A stretch of DNA of 64,000 bases from Streptomyces sp. 71268 (GCF_029392895.1 NZ_CP114200.1:1393501-1457500); one strand, 5' to 3'. Shown: positions 27,491 through 36,313, numbered from the stretch's first letter. The notes: generated by a model from the sequence alone, not told the origin. Translations and numbers: made by a program.

Positions 27491-29545
27491 GTGTTCGGCA
27501 CCAGACCCCGTCGTGGCCACCTCCCGCCCGGAGCGGCGCGCGGCCCGGCCGGCGGCCTGCGGCGCGGCACCCCACCGGCCGCGGCCCTCGCGGGTGGCAT
27601 CGCGCTGGCCCTGTCCCTGACCGCCGCGCCCGCCCCCGCCCGCGAGGCCGCCCCGCGACCCACCGCCCCACGGTTCGCCCACTCCCCCACCGCCGCCCAC
27701 TCCGCCCTGCCGAGCGCCGGCCAGGCCGGCCCCGCTGGCCCCACCGCCGTGCCGGCCGGCCGCGCGGGGCCCGCCGACCTCGCCGTTGGCGAGGCCGCCC
27801 GAGGCGCGGGCCGGGCGGGCCGGCCGGTCCCCCTGGAGCGACTCTTCGACAACGTGGGCACCAGCGACGACGCCGACCCCGCCGCCGCCGACCTGGACGG
27901 CGCGGGGAACTCCCTGTCGGCTCGGGACCTGGCGGCGGCCGGCTGGGCACCCGGGCGCGCCCTGACCCTCGACGCGACCCGGCTGGAGTGGCCGCGCTCG
28001 GCACCGGGCCGCCCCGACAACGTGCGGGCCGACGGCCAGCGCGTCGCGCTGTCCGGCGCCGGTGACGCGCTCACCTTCCTGGTCACCGGCAGCAGCCCGG
28101 GCCGCGTCGGCCCCGGCGCCGGCGGCACCGGAACGGTCCACTACCGGGACGGCTCGCGGAGCACGTACACGCTCACCGCGCCCGACTGGCGCGGCGGCCC
28201 GCTCGCCACCAAGGCCGTCGCCCTGCCGCACCACAACACGCCGACGGGACAACGGCGGGAGCGGGCCCTGTTGTACGCGGTGAGCGTGCCGCTCGCGCGC
28301 GGCGAGGCCGTCGCCTCCCTCACGCTGCCCGCCGATCCGGGACCGGACGCCGACCTGCACGTGTTCGCCCTGGCGGTGCGCCCGGCGGCGACCGGCTGGA
28401 GCGGCACGTGGGCCGCGAGCACCTCCGGCCTGCCGCCGGTCGCCGGGGGCGGCGGGGCGGACGGGGGGTGGCGGGACCAGACGCTGCGCCTGGTCGTGCG
28501 CACCAGCGTCGGCGGGGCGCGGGCCAGGATCAGGCTGGCGAACACCTTCGCCGCGACCCCGGCGGACATCGCACGTGCCAGCGTCGCGGTGCGCGGCGCG
28601 GACGGCGCGGCGGCGGCCGACCCGGTGCCGCTGACGTTCGACGGCCGGCCCGGGACGCGGATACCGGCCGGCGCGCAGACGGTCAGCGACCCGGTCGGGC
28701 TGACCGTGCCGAGCGGCGCCGACCTGCTGGTGAGCCTGCACCTGCCGGGCCCCGTCGACGCCGCGCCGGTGCACGCGCACGCCGCTCAACGCTCCTACCT
28801 CAGCCCTGCCGGCAGCGGCGACCACACGGGCGACCGGGACGGCCGCGCGTTCACCGGCACGCTCACCACCTGGCCCTATCTGACCGGCGTGGACGTCGCG
28901 GGCGGGCCGGGCGCGGTGGTGGCGCTCGGCGACTCGATCACCGACGGGGAGCGGTCCACGCCGGGCACCAACCGGCGCTGGCCCGACGTGCTGGCCCGCC
29001 GCCTGCTGAACCGGCCACACGGCCCGCGCTACGGCGTGCTGAACCAGGGCATCGCGGCCAACCGCGTCGTCACCGACCGCTACCCCGGCGACGGCGTGAG
29101 CCGCGACGTGGGCGGGGTCAGCGCCCAGCACCGCCTGGAGCGCGACGTGCTCGCGCAGACCGGCGTCCGCACCGTGATCGTCTTCGAGGGCGTCAACGAC
29201 GTGCGCTCGGGCACGCCCGCCGACGCGGTGATCGCCGGGCTGCGCGCGATCGCCGACCGGGCTCACGGCCGGGGGCTGCGCGTGCTCGCCGCGACCATCG
29301 CCCCCTGCGCGGGCTTCCCCGGTTGCACGCCCGAGGTGGACGCGCGGCGAGCCGCCGTCAACGCCTTCGTCCGCGAGCACGACGGGACCTTCGACGCCGT
29401 GTTGGACTTCGACGCCGTACTGCGCGACCCGGACCGACCGGAGCGCCTGCTGCCCGCCTACGACAGCGGCGACCACCTGCACCCGGGCGACGCGGGCCTG
29501 CGCGCCCTCGGCGACTCCGTCGACCTGCGGCTACTGAGCCCCTGA
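27491..29545 (+). CDS. Secreted SGNH/GDSL-family hydrolase
   Basis: Exported esterase/lipase-type enzyme of 684 aa, longer than usual for Streptomyces members (400-450 aa) because of an Ala/Pro-rich N-terminal extension. Signal segment at ~30-50. The ~100-440 region is an accessory beta-rich domain. The catalytic SGNH core starts at ~475: GDSITDG with Ser482, the Gly/Asn blocks in LNQGIAANRVV and VIVFEGVNDVRSG, and Asp-His in GDHLHPGDAG near the C-terminus. The start is GTG 27491. Likely substrates are acetylated polysaccharides or esters outside the cell. Confidence 0.87.
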   Translation: MFGTRPRRGHLPPGAARGPAGGLRRGTPPAAALAGGIALALSLTAAPAPAREAAPRPTAPRFAHSPTAAHSALPSAGQAGPAGPTAVPAGRAGPADLAVGEAARGAGRAGRPVPLERLFDNVGTSDDADPAAADLDGAGNSLSARDLAAAGWAPGRALTLDATRLEWPRSAPGRPDNVRADGQRVALSGAGDALTFLVTGSSPGRVGPGAGGTGTVHYRDGSRSTYTLTAPDWRGGPLATKAVALPHHNTPTGQRRERALLYAVSVPLARGEAVASLTLPADPGPDADLHVFALAVRPAATGWSGTWAASTSGLPPVAGGGGADGGWRDQTLRLVVRTSVGGARARIRLANTFAATPADIARASVAVRGADGAAAADPVPLTFDGRPGTRIPAGAQTVSDPVGLTVPSGADLLVSLHLPGPVDAAPVHAHAAQRSYLSPAGSGDHTGDRDGRAFTGTLTTWPYLTGVDVAGGPGAVVALGDSITDGERSTPGTNRRWPDVLARRLLNRPHGPRYGVLNQGIAANRVVTDRYPGDGVSRDVGGVSAQHRLERDVLAQTGVRTVIVFEGVNDVRSGTPADAVIAGLRAIADRAHGRGLRVLAATIAPCAGFPGCTPEVDARRAAVNAFVREHDGTFDAVLDFDAVLRDPDRPERLLPAYDSGDHLHPGDAGLRALGDSVDLRLLSP

Positions 29546-29605
29546 TGGGGCCCGGTCAGCGCCCCCGCGCGCGGCTTCGCCCGGTCTCCGACGCCACCGC
29601 CCGGC

Positions 29606-30385
29606 TCAGACGTCCAGGTCCACCACTACGGGGGCGTGGTCGGAGGCGCCCTTGCCCTTGCGCTCCTCACGGTCCACGTACGCGTCGGTGACCGCCTTCG
29701 CGAACGGCGCGTTGCCGTAGACCAGGTCGATCCGCATGCCCTTGTTCTTCGGGAAGCTGAGCTGGCGGTAGTCCCAGTACGTGTACGGGCGGTCGTACTT
29801 CAGCGGCCGGGGCACCACGTCGGACAGGCCCACCTCGCGCAGCGCGGCCAGCGCCGCGCGCTCGGCCGGGGTGACGTGCGTGGCGCCCTCGAAGGGCGCG
29901 GTGTCCCAGACGTCCTCGTCGGTGGGGGCCACGTTGAAGTCCCCGAGCACGGCGAACGGTCGCGGGCCGGCCGCGTCCTCGGTGACCGCCGCGCCCAGCG
30001 CCTCGAACCAGCGGAGCTTGTACGCGTAGTGGTCGTGGTCGATCTCGCGCCCGTTGGGCACGTACACCGACCAGACGCGCACCGGACCACAGGTCGCCGA
30101 GACCGCGCGGGGCTCCTGCGCCCCCTCGTAGTCCGGGCCGCCGGGCAGGCCGACGACCACGTCGCTCATGCCGACGCGGGAGGCCAGCGCCACCCCGTTC
30201 CACCGGCCCGTGGCGTTGACCGCCACCTCGTACCCCAGCTCCCGCAGCTCGTTGTAGGGGAACTGCTCGGCGGAGCACTTGGTCTCCTGTATGCACAGCA
30301 CATCCGTGCCGGTGCTCTCCAGCCAGGCCAGCAGCCGCGGGAGGCGGGCGGTGATCGAGTTGACGTTCCAGGTCGCGATGCGCAT
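29606..30385 (-). CDS. xthA: Exodeoxyribonuclease III
   Basis: AP endonuclease/3' exonuclease of 259 aa for base-excision repair. Catalytic residues: Asn7 (TWNVNS), Glu34 (CIQETKC), Asp and Asn in VLGDFNVAP, and Asp-His in KGASDHAPVVVDLDV. The start is ATG 30385; an upstream in-frame start at 30415 lacks family similarity. Confidence 0.93.
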   Translation of the reverse strand: MRIATWNVNSITARLPRLLAWLESTGTDVLCIQETKCSAEQFPYNELRELGYEVAVNATGRWNGVALASRVGMSDVVVGLPGGPDYEGAQEPRAVSATCGPVRVWSVYVPNGREIDHDHYAYKLRWFEALGAAVTEDAAGPRPFAVLGDFNVAPTDEDVWDTAPFEGATHVTPAERAALAALREVGLSDVVPRPLKYDRPYTYWDYRQLSFPKNKGMRIDLVYGNAPFAKAVTDAYVDREERKGKGASDHAPVVVDLDV

Positions 30386-30479
30386 GTACGTAAACCTACC
30401 GCCCGGCACTGACAACCGGCCGCGAGCCGGCGGCGCCCGGGGCCCCGCGCCCCGAGCCCCGCGCCGGTGGCCGCGCGCC

Positions 30480-30498
30480 GGCCCGCGCCGCGCGGGCC
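30480..30498 (-). terminator. Short GC hairpin after metallo-hydrolase gene
   Basis: Perfect 8-bp arms (GGCCCGCG/CGCGGGCC) with a 3-nt loop, 37 bp beyond the stop of the metallo-beta-lactamase-fold gene. Plausible terminator in a generally GC-rich spacer. Confidence 0.35.
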
Positions 30499-30499
30499 C

Positions 30500-30547
30500 G
30501 GCTCACAGGTCCAGGTTCAGGTCCGGGCCCGGGCTCACAGGTCCAGG
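30500..30547. repeat. Short direct duplication at gene end
   Basis: The 16-bp word GGCTCACAGGTCCAGG occurs at 30500-30515 and 30532-30547. The second copy carries the stop codon of the metallo-hydrolase gene, so the last codons were duplicated just beyond the stop. Confidence 0.7.
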
Positions 30548-31179
30548 CTCTGCCCCGGGGCGAGTCGGCCGTGGTCGGCGTCGGCGACGCCCGGCCCGTC
30601 CGGGCCCAGCATCCGGTCGTAGACGGGGCGGGCCAGGTCGGTGAGGAGCCCGTCGTGGACGTCGATGGCGCGGGTTGGGCGCACCGCGCGCACGTAGTCG
30701 ATGATCTCGCCGACCTTGTTCCACGGCGCCTGCACGGGCAGCAGCAGGGTCTCCACCGGCCGGCCCGGCACGGTCAGCGCGTCGCCCGGGTGGAAGACCG
30801 CGCCGTCCAGGACGTACCCGACGTTGGTGATGCGCGGGATGTCCGGGTGGATCACGGCGTGCAGTTGGCCGTGCACCTCGACGTCGAAGCCGGCCGCGCG
30901 GAAGGTGTCGCCCTCGCCGACGGTGTGCACCCGGCCCGGGAAGGCGGCCGAGATCCGCTCCGCGACGCTGCGCAGGGTCCACACCTCGGCGGCGGGGTTC
31001 GCCTCCAGCGCGACCCGCAGCCGCTCCTCGTCGAAGTGGTCCGGGTGTTCGTGGGTGACCAGGATCGCCTCGGCGCCGAGCGCCGCGTCCCGCTCACTGA
31101 ACGCCCCGGGGTCGATGACCAGCGTCCGGTCGTCCTTCTCCAGCCGGACGCAGGAGTGCCCCTGCTTGGTGAGCCGCAT
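30535..31179 (-). CDS. Metallo-beta-lactamase-fold hydrolase
   Basis: Zinc hydrolase of 214 aa, UlaG/YtkL-like small form. The metal motif HEHPDH follows LVTHEHPDHFDEERL, and VIDPGAFSERD and FHPGDAL complete the site. The start is ATG 31179, with GAGGAG at 9 nt. Substrate unknown; proteins of this subgroup are often annotated only as MBL-fold hydrolases. Confidence 0.88.
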   Translation of the reverse strand: MRLTKQGHSCVRLEKDDRTLVIDPGAFSERDAALGAEAILVTHEHPDHFDEERLRVALEANPAAEVWTLRSVAERISAAFPGRVHTVGEGDTFRAAGFDVEVHGQLHAVIHPDIPRITNVGYVLDGAVFHPGDALTVPGRPVETLLLPVQAPWNKVGEIIDYVRAVRPTRAIDVHDGLLTDLARPVYDRMLGPDGPGVADADHGRLAPGQSLDL

Positions 31180-31457
31180 GACCTACCGCTCCTCCTCGCG
31201 CTGCTTCGCGCGTGTCGCGCCGTGCCGCCGCTGTCCGCGTCCCGCGCGCCGCCCTGGTGTCGCCGCCGAGCGCCGCACGTCGTGGTTCGCGCGCCAGGTT
31301 ACGCGCGCGCCCGGCGCGTCCACGGCACGGCGCCCCGCGCTCCGGCCGCGCCGCCCGCACCAGCCGATGCCAGCGGCTGGCCGGCGGGCGGAACGGCGCC
31401 GGAACGGCCGCCGGCCACTACTCCGCCACCCCGCTACCCCGATATCTCGCTGTCCCG

Positions 31458-32765
31458 CTACCCCTCGGGGCGGGTCTCCTCCTGGATGACCCGCTGCGCC
31501 ACGACGAACGCGGCGTTCGCCGCGGGCACCCCGCAGTAGACCGCGGTGTGCATCAGCACTTCCCTGATCTCGGCGGGGGTCAGGCCGTTGCGGAGCGCGG
31601 CCCGGGTGTGCAGGGCGAGGTCGTCGAGGTGGCCGCCCGCGGTGAGCGCGGTGAGGGTGACGACGCTGCGCGCGTGCCGGTCGAGCGCCGGGCGGGTCCA
31701 CACCTCGCCCCAGGCGTAGCGGGTGACGAAGTCCTGGAAGTCCGCGCTGAACTCGTCCGCGACGGCCTCGGCCGCGTCCACGTAGGCGTCGCCGAGCACC
31801 TCGCGGCGCACCTTCGTGCCCCGTGCCCGGTGGTCCGGCTCCCCCGTGGGCACCTGGGCGGGCTGCCCCGCGGGGGCTATCTCGGCGATCGGCGCCACGG
31901 GGGCGGCGGCGGGAGCGGGCGGGGGCGCGAGCACCGGCTTGGGCGCCGCCGCGGTGATCGCGGTCATGCCCGTGGTGTGGGTGGGGTGGCCGATGCTGGC
32001 GAAGTGTCGTACGAGCAGGTCGGTGACGGCGGACGGCTGCTCGACGGGGGCCAGGTGGGCGGTTCCGGGGACCAGGGCGAGCCGCGCGTCGGGGATGCCG
32101 GCGACCAGCACCCGGGCGTCGGCGGGCGGCGCCACCTGGTCGTCGGCGCCGACGAGGACCAGGGTGGGCACGCCGATGTGGCCGAGCTGGGAGCGGATGT
32201 CGAACGTGGCCAGCGCCTCGCAGGCGGCGATGTAGCAGCCGGGATCGGTGGTGCGCACCATCTGCACGGACCACTCGACGATGGCGGGCTGCGCGGTGGC
32301 GAAGCCGGCGGTGAACCAGCGCTCGGGCGCCGTACGGGCGATGGGGTCGAGCCCGTTGGTACGGATGACGACGCCGCGCTGGCGCCAGGCGTCGGCGGTG
32401 CCGAACCGCGGTGACGAGGAGACCAGCGCGAGCGAGGCGACGCGGTGCGGATGTCTGAGCGCCAGGTCGGCCCCGATGGCGCCGCCGATGGCACAGCCCG
32501 CGTAGCTGAACTGGTCGATGCCCAACTGGTCGAGTGTGGCGACGAGCCGGTCCGCGAGGTCGCCGATGGCCGAGGCCGGGTGCGCGGGGGCCCCGCCGTG
32601 CCCCGGCAGGTCGTACCGCAGCACTCGCCAGCGGCGGCTCAGCTCGGGGACCTGGCGGTCCCACATGTGCCATGTGGTACCCAGTGAGGGACCGAGGATC
32701 AGGACCGGGGCCTCTTCTGGCCCGTCAAACCGGTATTGCAGGGTGTTCTTCGGTGTCTCACTCAC
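31458..32765 (-). CDS. pcaL: PcaL-type 3-oxoadipate enol-lactonase / carboxymuconolactone decarboxylase fusion
   Basis: Fusion protein of 435 aa acting late in protocatechuate breakdown. The N-terminal alpha/beta-hydrolase domain (~10-255) has the Asp (LVGADDQVAPP) and His (GTAHLAP) of the triad. The nucleophile elbow reads YAGCAIGGAIG, with Ala where Ser is expected. A Pro/Ala linker leads to the decarboxylase domain (~310-430; TRYAWGEVWTRP, HTAVYCGVPAANAAF). I chose GTG 32765, preceded by GAGAGG; GTG 32789 is an alternative with no Shine-Dalgarno. No other pca gene is in the window. Confidence 0.85.
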   Translation of the reverse strand: MSETPKNTLQYRFDGPEEAPVLILGPSLGTTWHMWDRQVPELSRRWRVLRYDLPGHGGAPAHPASAIGDLADRLVATLDQLGIDQFSYAGCAIGGAIGADLALRHPHRVASLALVSSSPRFGTADAWRQRGVVIRTNGLDPIARTAPERWFTAGFATAQPAIVEWSVQMVRTTDPGCYIAACEALATFDIRSQLGHIGVPTLVLVGADDQVAPPADARVLVAGIPDARLALVPGTAHLAPVEQPSAVTDLLVRHFASIGHPTHTTGMTAITAAAPKPVLAPPPAPAAAPVAPIAEIAPAGQPAQVPTGEPDHRARGTKVRREVLGDAYVDAAEAVADEFSADFQDFVTRYAWGEVWTRPALDRHARSVVTLTALTAGGHLDDLALHTRAALRNGLTPAEIREVLMHTAVYCGVPAANAAFVVAQRVIQEETRPEG

Positions 32766-33311
32766 CTGCCCGACCCTCTCATCTGTCACGAGATGTCATA
32801 TCGCCGGGGTGGGCCTGGAGGGCCGCTGACGGGTCCCCACGGCGCGCGACGCCCGGCGCGCTCCCCCGGACTCTTCGAGCAGGGGCACCCCCACTCGCCG
32901 GACTCGCCCCCACCACCAGGCAGGCCGGCACCTGGCTCCACGGTGGTCACCGCCCTCGGGGTGGTTCGGGTCGCAGCATCGAGTGTGGTGGCACGTACGG
33001 GACTCGGCGTGAACCACCTCGAAACCTTCCAAGATCCGCCCAACAGCGACGCGAACACCACACGGTGCACAGGATCTGTCCTGTCGGCTCGGCGGGCGGT
33101 CCGCGTGGTCTGCCGCGTGGCTCCACCGCGTGGTCCGCCGGAGGCCCCGTAACACGCCCACGCCCTCCGGGGAGTATCGAATTCCAGGGAAGTGGGGGGT
33201 TCCCTAAACCTGCTTCCATTCCACGGGATCGCTCACGATCGAACGTTAGGGTCAACGCGTCGACGCGTTGACGTGACAGCGCGTTCGGCCTAGACGAAAG
33301 AGCGTGCGAAT
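32766..33311. other. Divergent region at cluster left edge
   Basis: 546 bp between pcaL (-) and the BAHD-type gene (+). It contains a 6-bp hairpin (33186-33191/33200-33205), a TAGGGT -10-like hexamer at 33247-33252 and the 22-bp palindrome at 33251-33272. The rest shows no coding bias. The GC content falls near 33180-33330 and marks the likely start of the biosynthetic cluster. Confidence 0.5.
33251..33272. promoter_or_regulatory. Perfect 22-bp palindrome upstream of BAHD gene
   Basis: GTCAACGCGTC followed directly by its own reverse complement, ending 39 bp before ATG 33312 and overlapping a TAGGGT -10-like hexamer. This is the form and position of a TetR- or similar dimer-type repressor operator. 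No matching regulator gene lies in the window. Confidence 0.6.
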
Positions 33312-34748
33312 ATGACGACACCCCCCACCGCGAGCCGCGCCAAGCGAACGTTCACCGTACGTGCTGGAGAGGCGAGCGGTGAACGCATACGGCTGAGCGT
33401 TTACGACATGCTCATAGGCACGATCTATACGCCCCGTGTCTTTTTCTACCGGGAGACTCTCGACGGCGAGGCGCTCCGCGCCTCCCTCGGCAGGACATTG
33501 CGCGACTTCCCGATCCTTGCCGGCCGCATGAAGAGGGATTCCGACGGCGGTCTCAGCGTGCTCTGCGACGACGCCGGTGTGCGCTTCGTCGAGGCACACG
33601 CGTCCGCGCCCATGCCGGACCACGGGCCCCGCCACACGGCGAAGAAGGGGCTGGAGCGCCATCTCAGTCACGCCATGCCGTTCTGGGTGGTTGACCGCGG
33701 TACGCCGCTTTTCACGGTGAAGCTCACCCATATGAGAGGCGGGGGCAGCATTCTGGGCCTCACGATGAACCACGCGGTGGCCGACGGGTCCAGCTTCATG
33801 AGCTTCCTGGAGTGCTGGGCGCGGGAGCACCGGGGCCTCGGGTACCGCGGGCCCAGTCACGACCGTGGAGTCATCGACGCGCTCGCCGCGTCGGCCACGG
33901 GTGACGCCCGCACGGGCGGCGCCCATCTCACGGTCATGGAGCGAGGCCGGAAGGCCGCCTTCATGGGCCGCATCCTGCGCGGCAGCCTCGGCGGCGTGAC
34001 GACGGTGACCACCCGCTTCACAGCGGACGAACTGGCCACCATCAAGGCCACCGCGACGGCCGACCTCGCCGGCACGGAGCGGTGGGTGTCGACCAACGAC
34101 GCGCTGACCGCCCATCTCTGGAAGGTCCTCGGCGCGCTGCGCGACCGCCCCGACACGAGCGAGGAAAGGCTCGGCCTCATCGCCGACTTCCGTTCGTTCG
34201 CCGGTGGGGACGTACCGGACGACTACTGGGGCAACGCCGTCACCAACACCCGGCCCGGGATGACCGCGGCCGAACTGCGCTCCCGCCCCCTCGGCGAGGT
34301 CGCCGCGACGGTCCGCGCGTCCCACGCCGAGAACACGGAGCACAGAATCCGCGAGGAAGTGGCGTTCCTCCGCGCCGAACGCGAGGCGGGGCGCATCAAG
34401 CGGGTCATGACCACGATGGCCCTGGACTCGTTCGACAGCACGATCGCGATCAACAACTGGTCGAAGCTGCCCTTCTACGACATCGACTTCGGGCAGGGCA
34501 CCCCCTTCTGGTACGACTTCACCTCCATGGTGGTCCCCTGGACCGTGCACATCGCGCCGACCCCGGCCGCCGAGGGCAGCGCCCGCGACGTCCACATGGC
34601 ACTGCCCCGCGCCCAGGTCCGCGCCCTCCAGGAGCCGTCCTGGGTCCACCGGTTCCACCGTTACGCGGATTCCGACGAGGTGTTCCCGCTGACTTTCATG
34701 GACGCCACTCCGCCCGCGCGTACGACCGATATGGCGACTCGGCCCTGA
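33312..34748 (+). CDS. BAHD-type acyltransferase, candidate polyketide malonyltransferase
   Basis: Acyl-CoA-dependent O/N-acyltransferase of 478 aa with the plant BAHD fold. The catalytic HxxxD is NHAVADG (His154, Asp158). The structural DFGWG motif appears as DFGQG (392-396). A YFGNC-like block, DDYWGNAV (303-310), matches the motif that in plants goes with anthocyanin-type acylation, including malonylation. The family is common in plants and fungi and rare in bacteria. Standing at the edge of a macrolide PKS cluster, it is a good candidate for attaching an acyl group, perhaps a malonyl half-ester, to a hydroxyl of the product. Family call firm; acyl donor and acceptor are inference. ATG 33312 has a weak Shine-Dalgarno. 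Confidence 0.85.
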   Translation: MTTPPTASRAKRTFTVRAGEASGERIRLSVYDMLIGTIYTPRVFFYRETLDGEALRASLGRTLRDFPILAGRMKRDSDGGLSVLCDDAGVRFVEAHASAPMPDHGPRHTAKKGLERHLSHAMPFWVVDRGTPLFTVKLTHMRGGGSILGLTMNHAVADGSSFMSFLECWAREHRGLGYRGPSHDRGVIDALAASATGDARTGGAHLTVMERGRKAAFMGRILRGSLGGVTTVTTRFTADELATIKATATADLAGTERWVSTNDALTAHLWKVLGALRDRPDTSEERLGLIADFRSFAGGDVPDDYWGNAVTNTRPGMTAAELRSRPLGEVAATVRASHAENTEHRIREEVAFLRAEREAGRIKRVMTTMALDSFDSTIAINNWSKLPFYDIDFGQGTPFWYDFTSMVVPWTVHIAPTPAAEGSARDVHMALPRAQVRALQEPSWVHRFHRYADSDEVFPLTFMDATPPARTTDMATRP

Positions 34749-35105
34749 TTGCCCGCAGCCGCCCCCTGGCCGTAACCCCGAGCGGATACGCGTAGCGCTG
34801 ACACGCCGCCAGGCGACCGTTCCCGCTCGTGGGGCGGGAGGGCTACGTCGGTACTCGAGCGTCCCTGGCCCGGTTGGGGCAGGGACGCGCTGGCGTGGAA
34901 CGGCTGCTTGGCTGGCCGATTATCGCCTTTTATTCGATCCCGAATTGGGGCGTGCCGGCGCGCTGCGCACCCACGGAGCGGCTGGCCCGCCTCGGCGAGC
35001 GACCGGATACCGACGACGCACGCGCCCGCCAGCGAAACCGCGAAGTCTAGGGCTTTACTCAGGAGCCATTCCACGCCCTTGGCCGGCCATTTTCGGAAGC
35101 CCATC
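34749..35105. other. Spacer upstream of PRMT-like gene
   Basis: 357 bp between two + strand genes. It is less GC-rich around 34915-34960, where TTGGCT (34908-34913) and TATTCG (34931-34936), 17 bp apart, could be a weak promoter for the PRMT-like gene. No strong hairpin follows the BAHD gene, so read-through is also possible. Confidence 0.35.
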
Positions 35106-36275
35106 ATGGATATGACCTCCACCCGCGACGCGACCGGGCGGAATACGGCCAAGGAAAGGCTTCGAATGGGCAGCGAATGGGCAACTCTGGTGGTCGGTGA
35201 TCGCGAGGCGCGGGTGAGAGTCACCGGGCCTGAGCTGGACCCGGATCGACCCCACCTGTTTCCGTCAATTGGCGAATACCCGATATACGACGCGTTCGTC
35301 TATCAGGCCATGCTCGCCGACGAACCCCGGAACGAGGTGTTCCGGGAAGCCATCGCCCGGCAGGCGCCTGGCGCCAGGGTGCTGGAGATCGGTTGCGGGC
35401 CCGATCTGTTCTGGTCGCTGTGTGCCGCGGACGCCGGCGCGGACCGCGTCGTCGCCATCGAGAGCCTGGCCGACAGCGCCCGCCGTGCGGAGAAACTGGC
35501 CCGGGACCGGGCGCCGGGCCGGATCAGCGTCGTGCCGGGGTTATCGACCGAGGTGACGCTCGCGGAGCGGGCGGACCTGTGCGTCGCCGAGGTGGTGGGC
35601 TGTATCGGCGGCTCCGAAGGCATGGCCCGGGTGATCGAGGACGCCCGGGAGCGGCTCCTGTCGCCGGGCGCCCAGGTGGTGCCGCACCGGGTCCGTACGC
35701 TGGCCGCGACGGTCTGCCTCGCCGACCTGATGCCCGAGGGCCCCGGCGTGTCGGAGAGCGTGGTGCCGTACGTGCAGTCGGTCTTCCGCGCGGCCGACAG
35801 CTTCTTCGACCTGCGGATGTGCGTCGGCGGGATCGGGTACGAGGCGATCCGCTCGACCACCGGGGATGTCGAGGATCTGCGGTTCAACGACGGCGAGTTC
35901 CGGCAGAGCGGCGAGCTGCGGCTGACCGCGACCCGGCCGGGCAGGGTGGACGGGCTGCTGCTCTGGCTGGACCTGCAGGGCCGGCGCGGTGGCGAGCACC
36001 TCGACACGCTCGCGACCCAGACCAACTGGCTGCCGGTGTACGTACCGCTGCTGGCCGGCGAGCAGATCTCCCTCGTCCCGGGCGACGTCATCGAGCTGGA
36101 GGTCTCGTGCGAGCTGAGTGCCGACGGGGTCCACCCGGAGTACCGGTTCGCCGGAACCGTACGGCACGCCGACGGACGGCGCGTCCCGGTCACGGCCGAG
36201 TCGCTCTACGGCGGATCGGCGTTCCGCCGGTCGCCGCTGCACAAGGCCCTGTTCGCGGCCGACGGAGCACACTGA
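35106..36275 (+). CDS. PRMT-like methyltransferase, candidate guanidine N-methyltransferase
   Basis: SAM-dependent methyltransferase of 389 aa that resembles eukaryotic-type protein arginine methyltransferases over its whole length. A PRMT-like N-terminal helix is present (YDAFVYQAMLADEPRNEVFREAI, 61-83). Motif I is VLEIGCGPD (92-100), with post-I Glu119. The double-E loop has Glu162 and Glu171 with the exact PRMT spacing of eight residues. A C-terminal beta-barrel carries QTNWLPVYVPL (305-315) in place of the THW loop. The double-E pair binds guanidinium in PRMTs, so a small-molecule guanidino group is the likely acceptor in this cluster. Leu146 is a TTA codon. The start is ATG 35106, with GGAAG at 6 nt. 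Confidence 0.85.
   Translation: MDMTSTRDATGRNTAKERLRMGSEWATLVVGDREARVRVTGPELDPDRPHLFPSIGEYPIYDAFVYQAMLADEPRNEVFREAIARQAPGARVLEIGCGPDLFWSLCAADAGADRVVAIESLADSARRAEKLARDRAPGRISVVPGLSTEVTLAERADLCVAEVVGCIGGSEGMARVIEDARERLLSPGAQVVPHRVRTLAATVCLADLMPEGPGVSESVVPYVQSVFRAADSFFDLRMCVGGIGYEAIRSTTGDVEDLRFNDGEFRQSGELRLTATRPGRVDGLLLWLDLQGRRGGEHLDTLATQTNWLPVYVPLLAGEQISLVPGDVIELEVSCELSADGVHPEYRFAGTVRHADGRRVPVTAESLYGGSAFRRSPLHKALFAADGAH
35541..35543 (+). promoter_or_regulatory. TTA codon (bldA-dependent translation)
   Basis: In-frame TTA, codon 146 of the PRMT-like gene. TTA is the rarest codon in Streptomyces and needs the bldA leucyl-tRNA, which accumulates late in growth. The enzyme is therefore expected to be made only during development or antibiotic production. 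Confidence 0.85.
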
Positions 36276-36313
36276 CCTTCCCGCGCACGCCACGGCTCGG
36301 CTGAGGGATCTGC

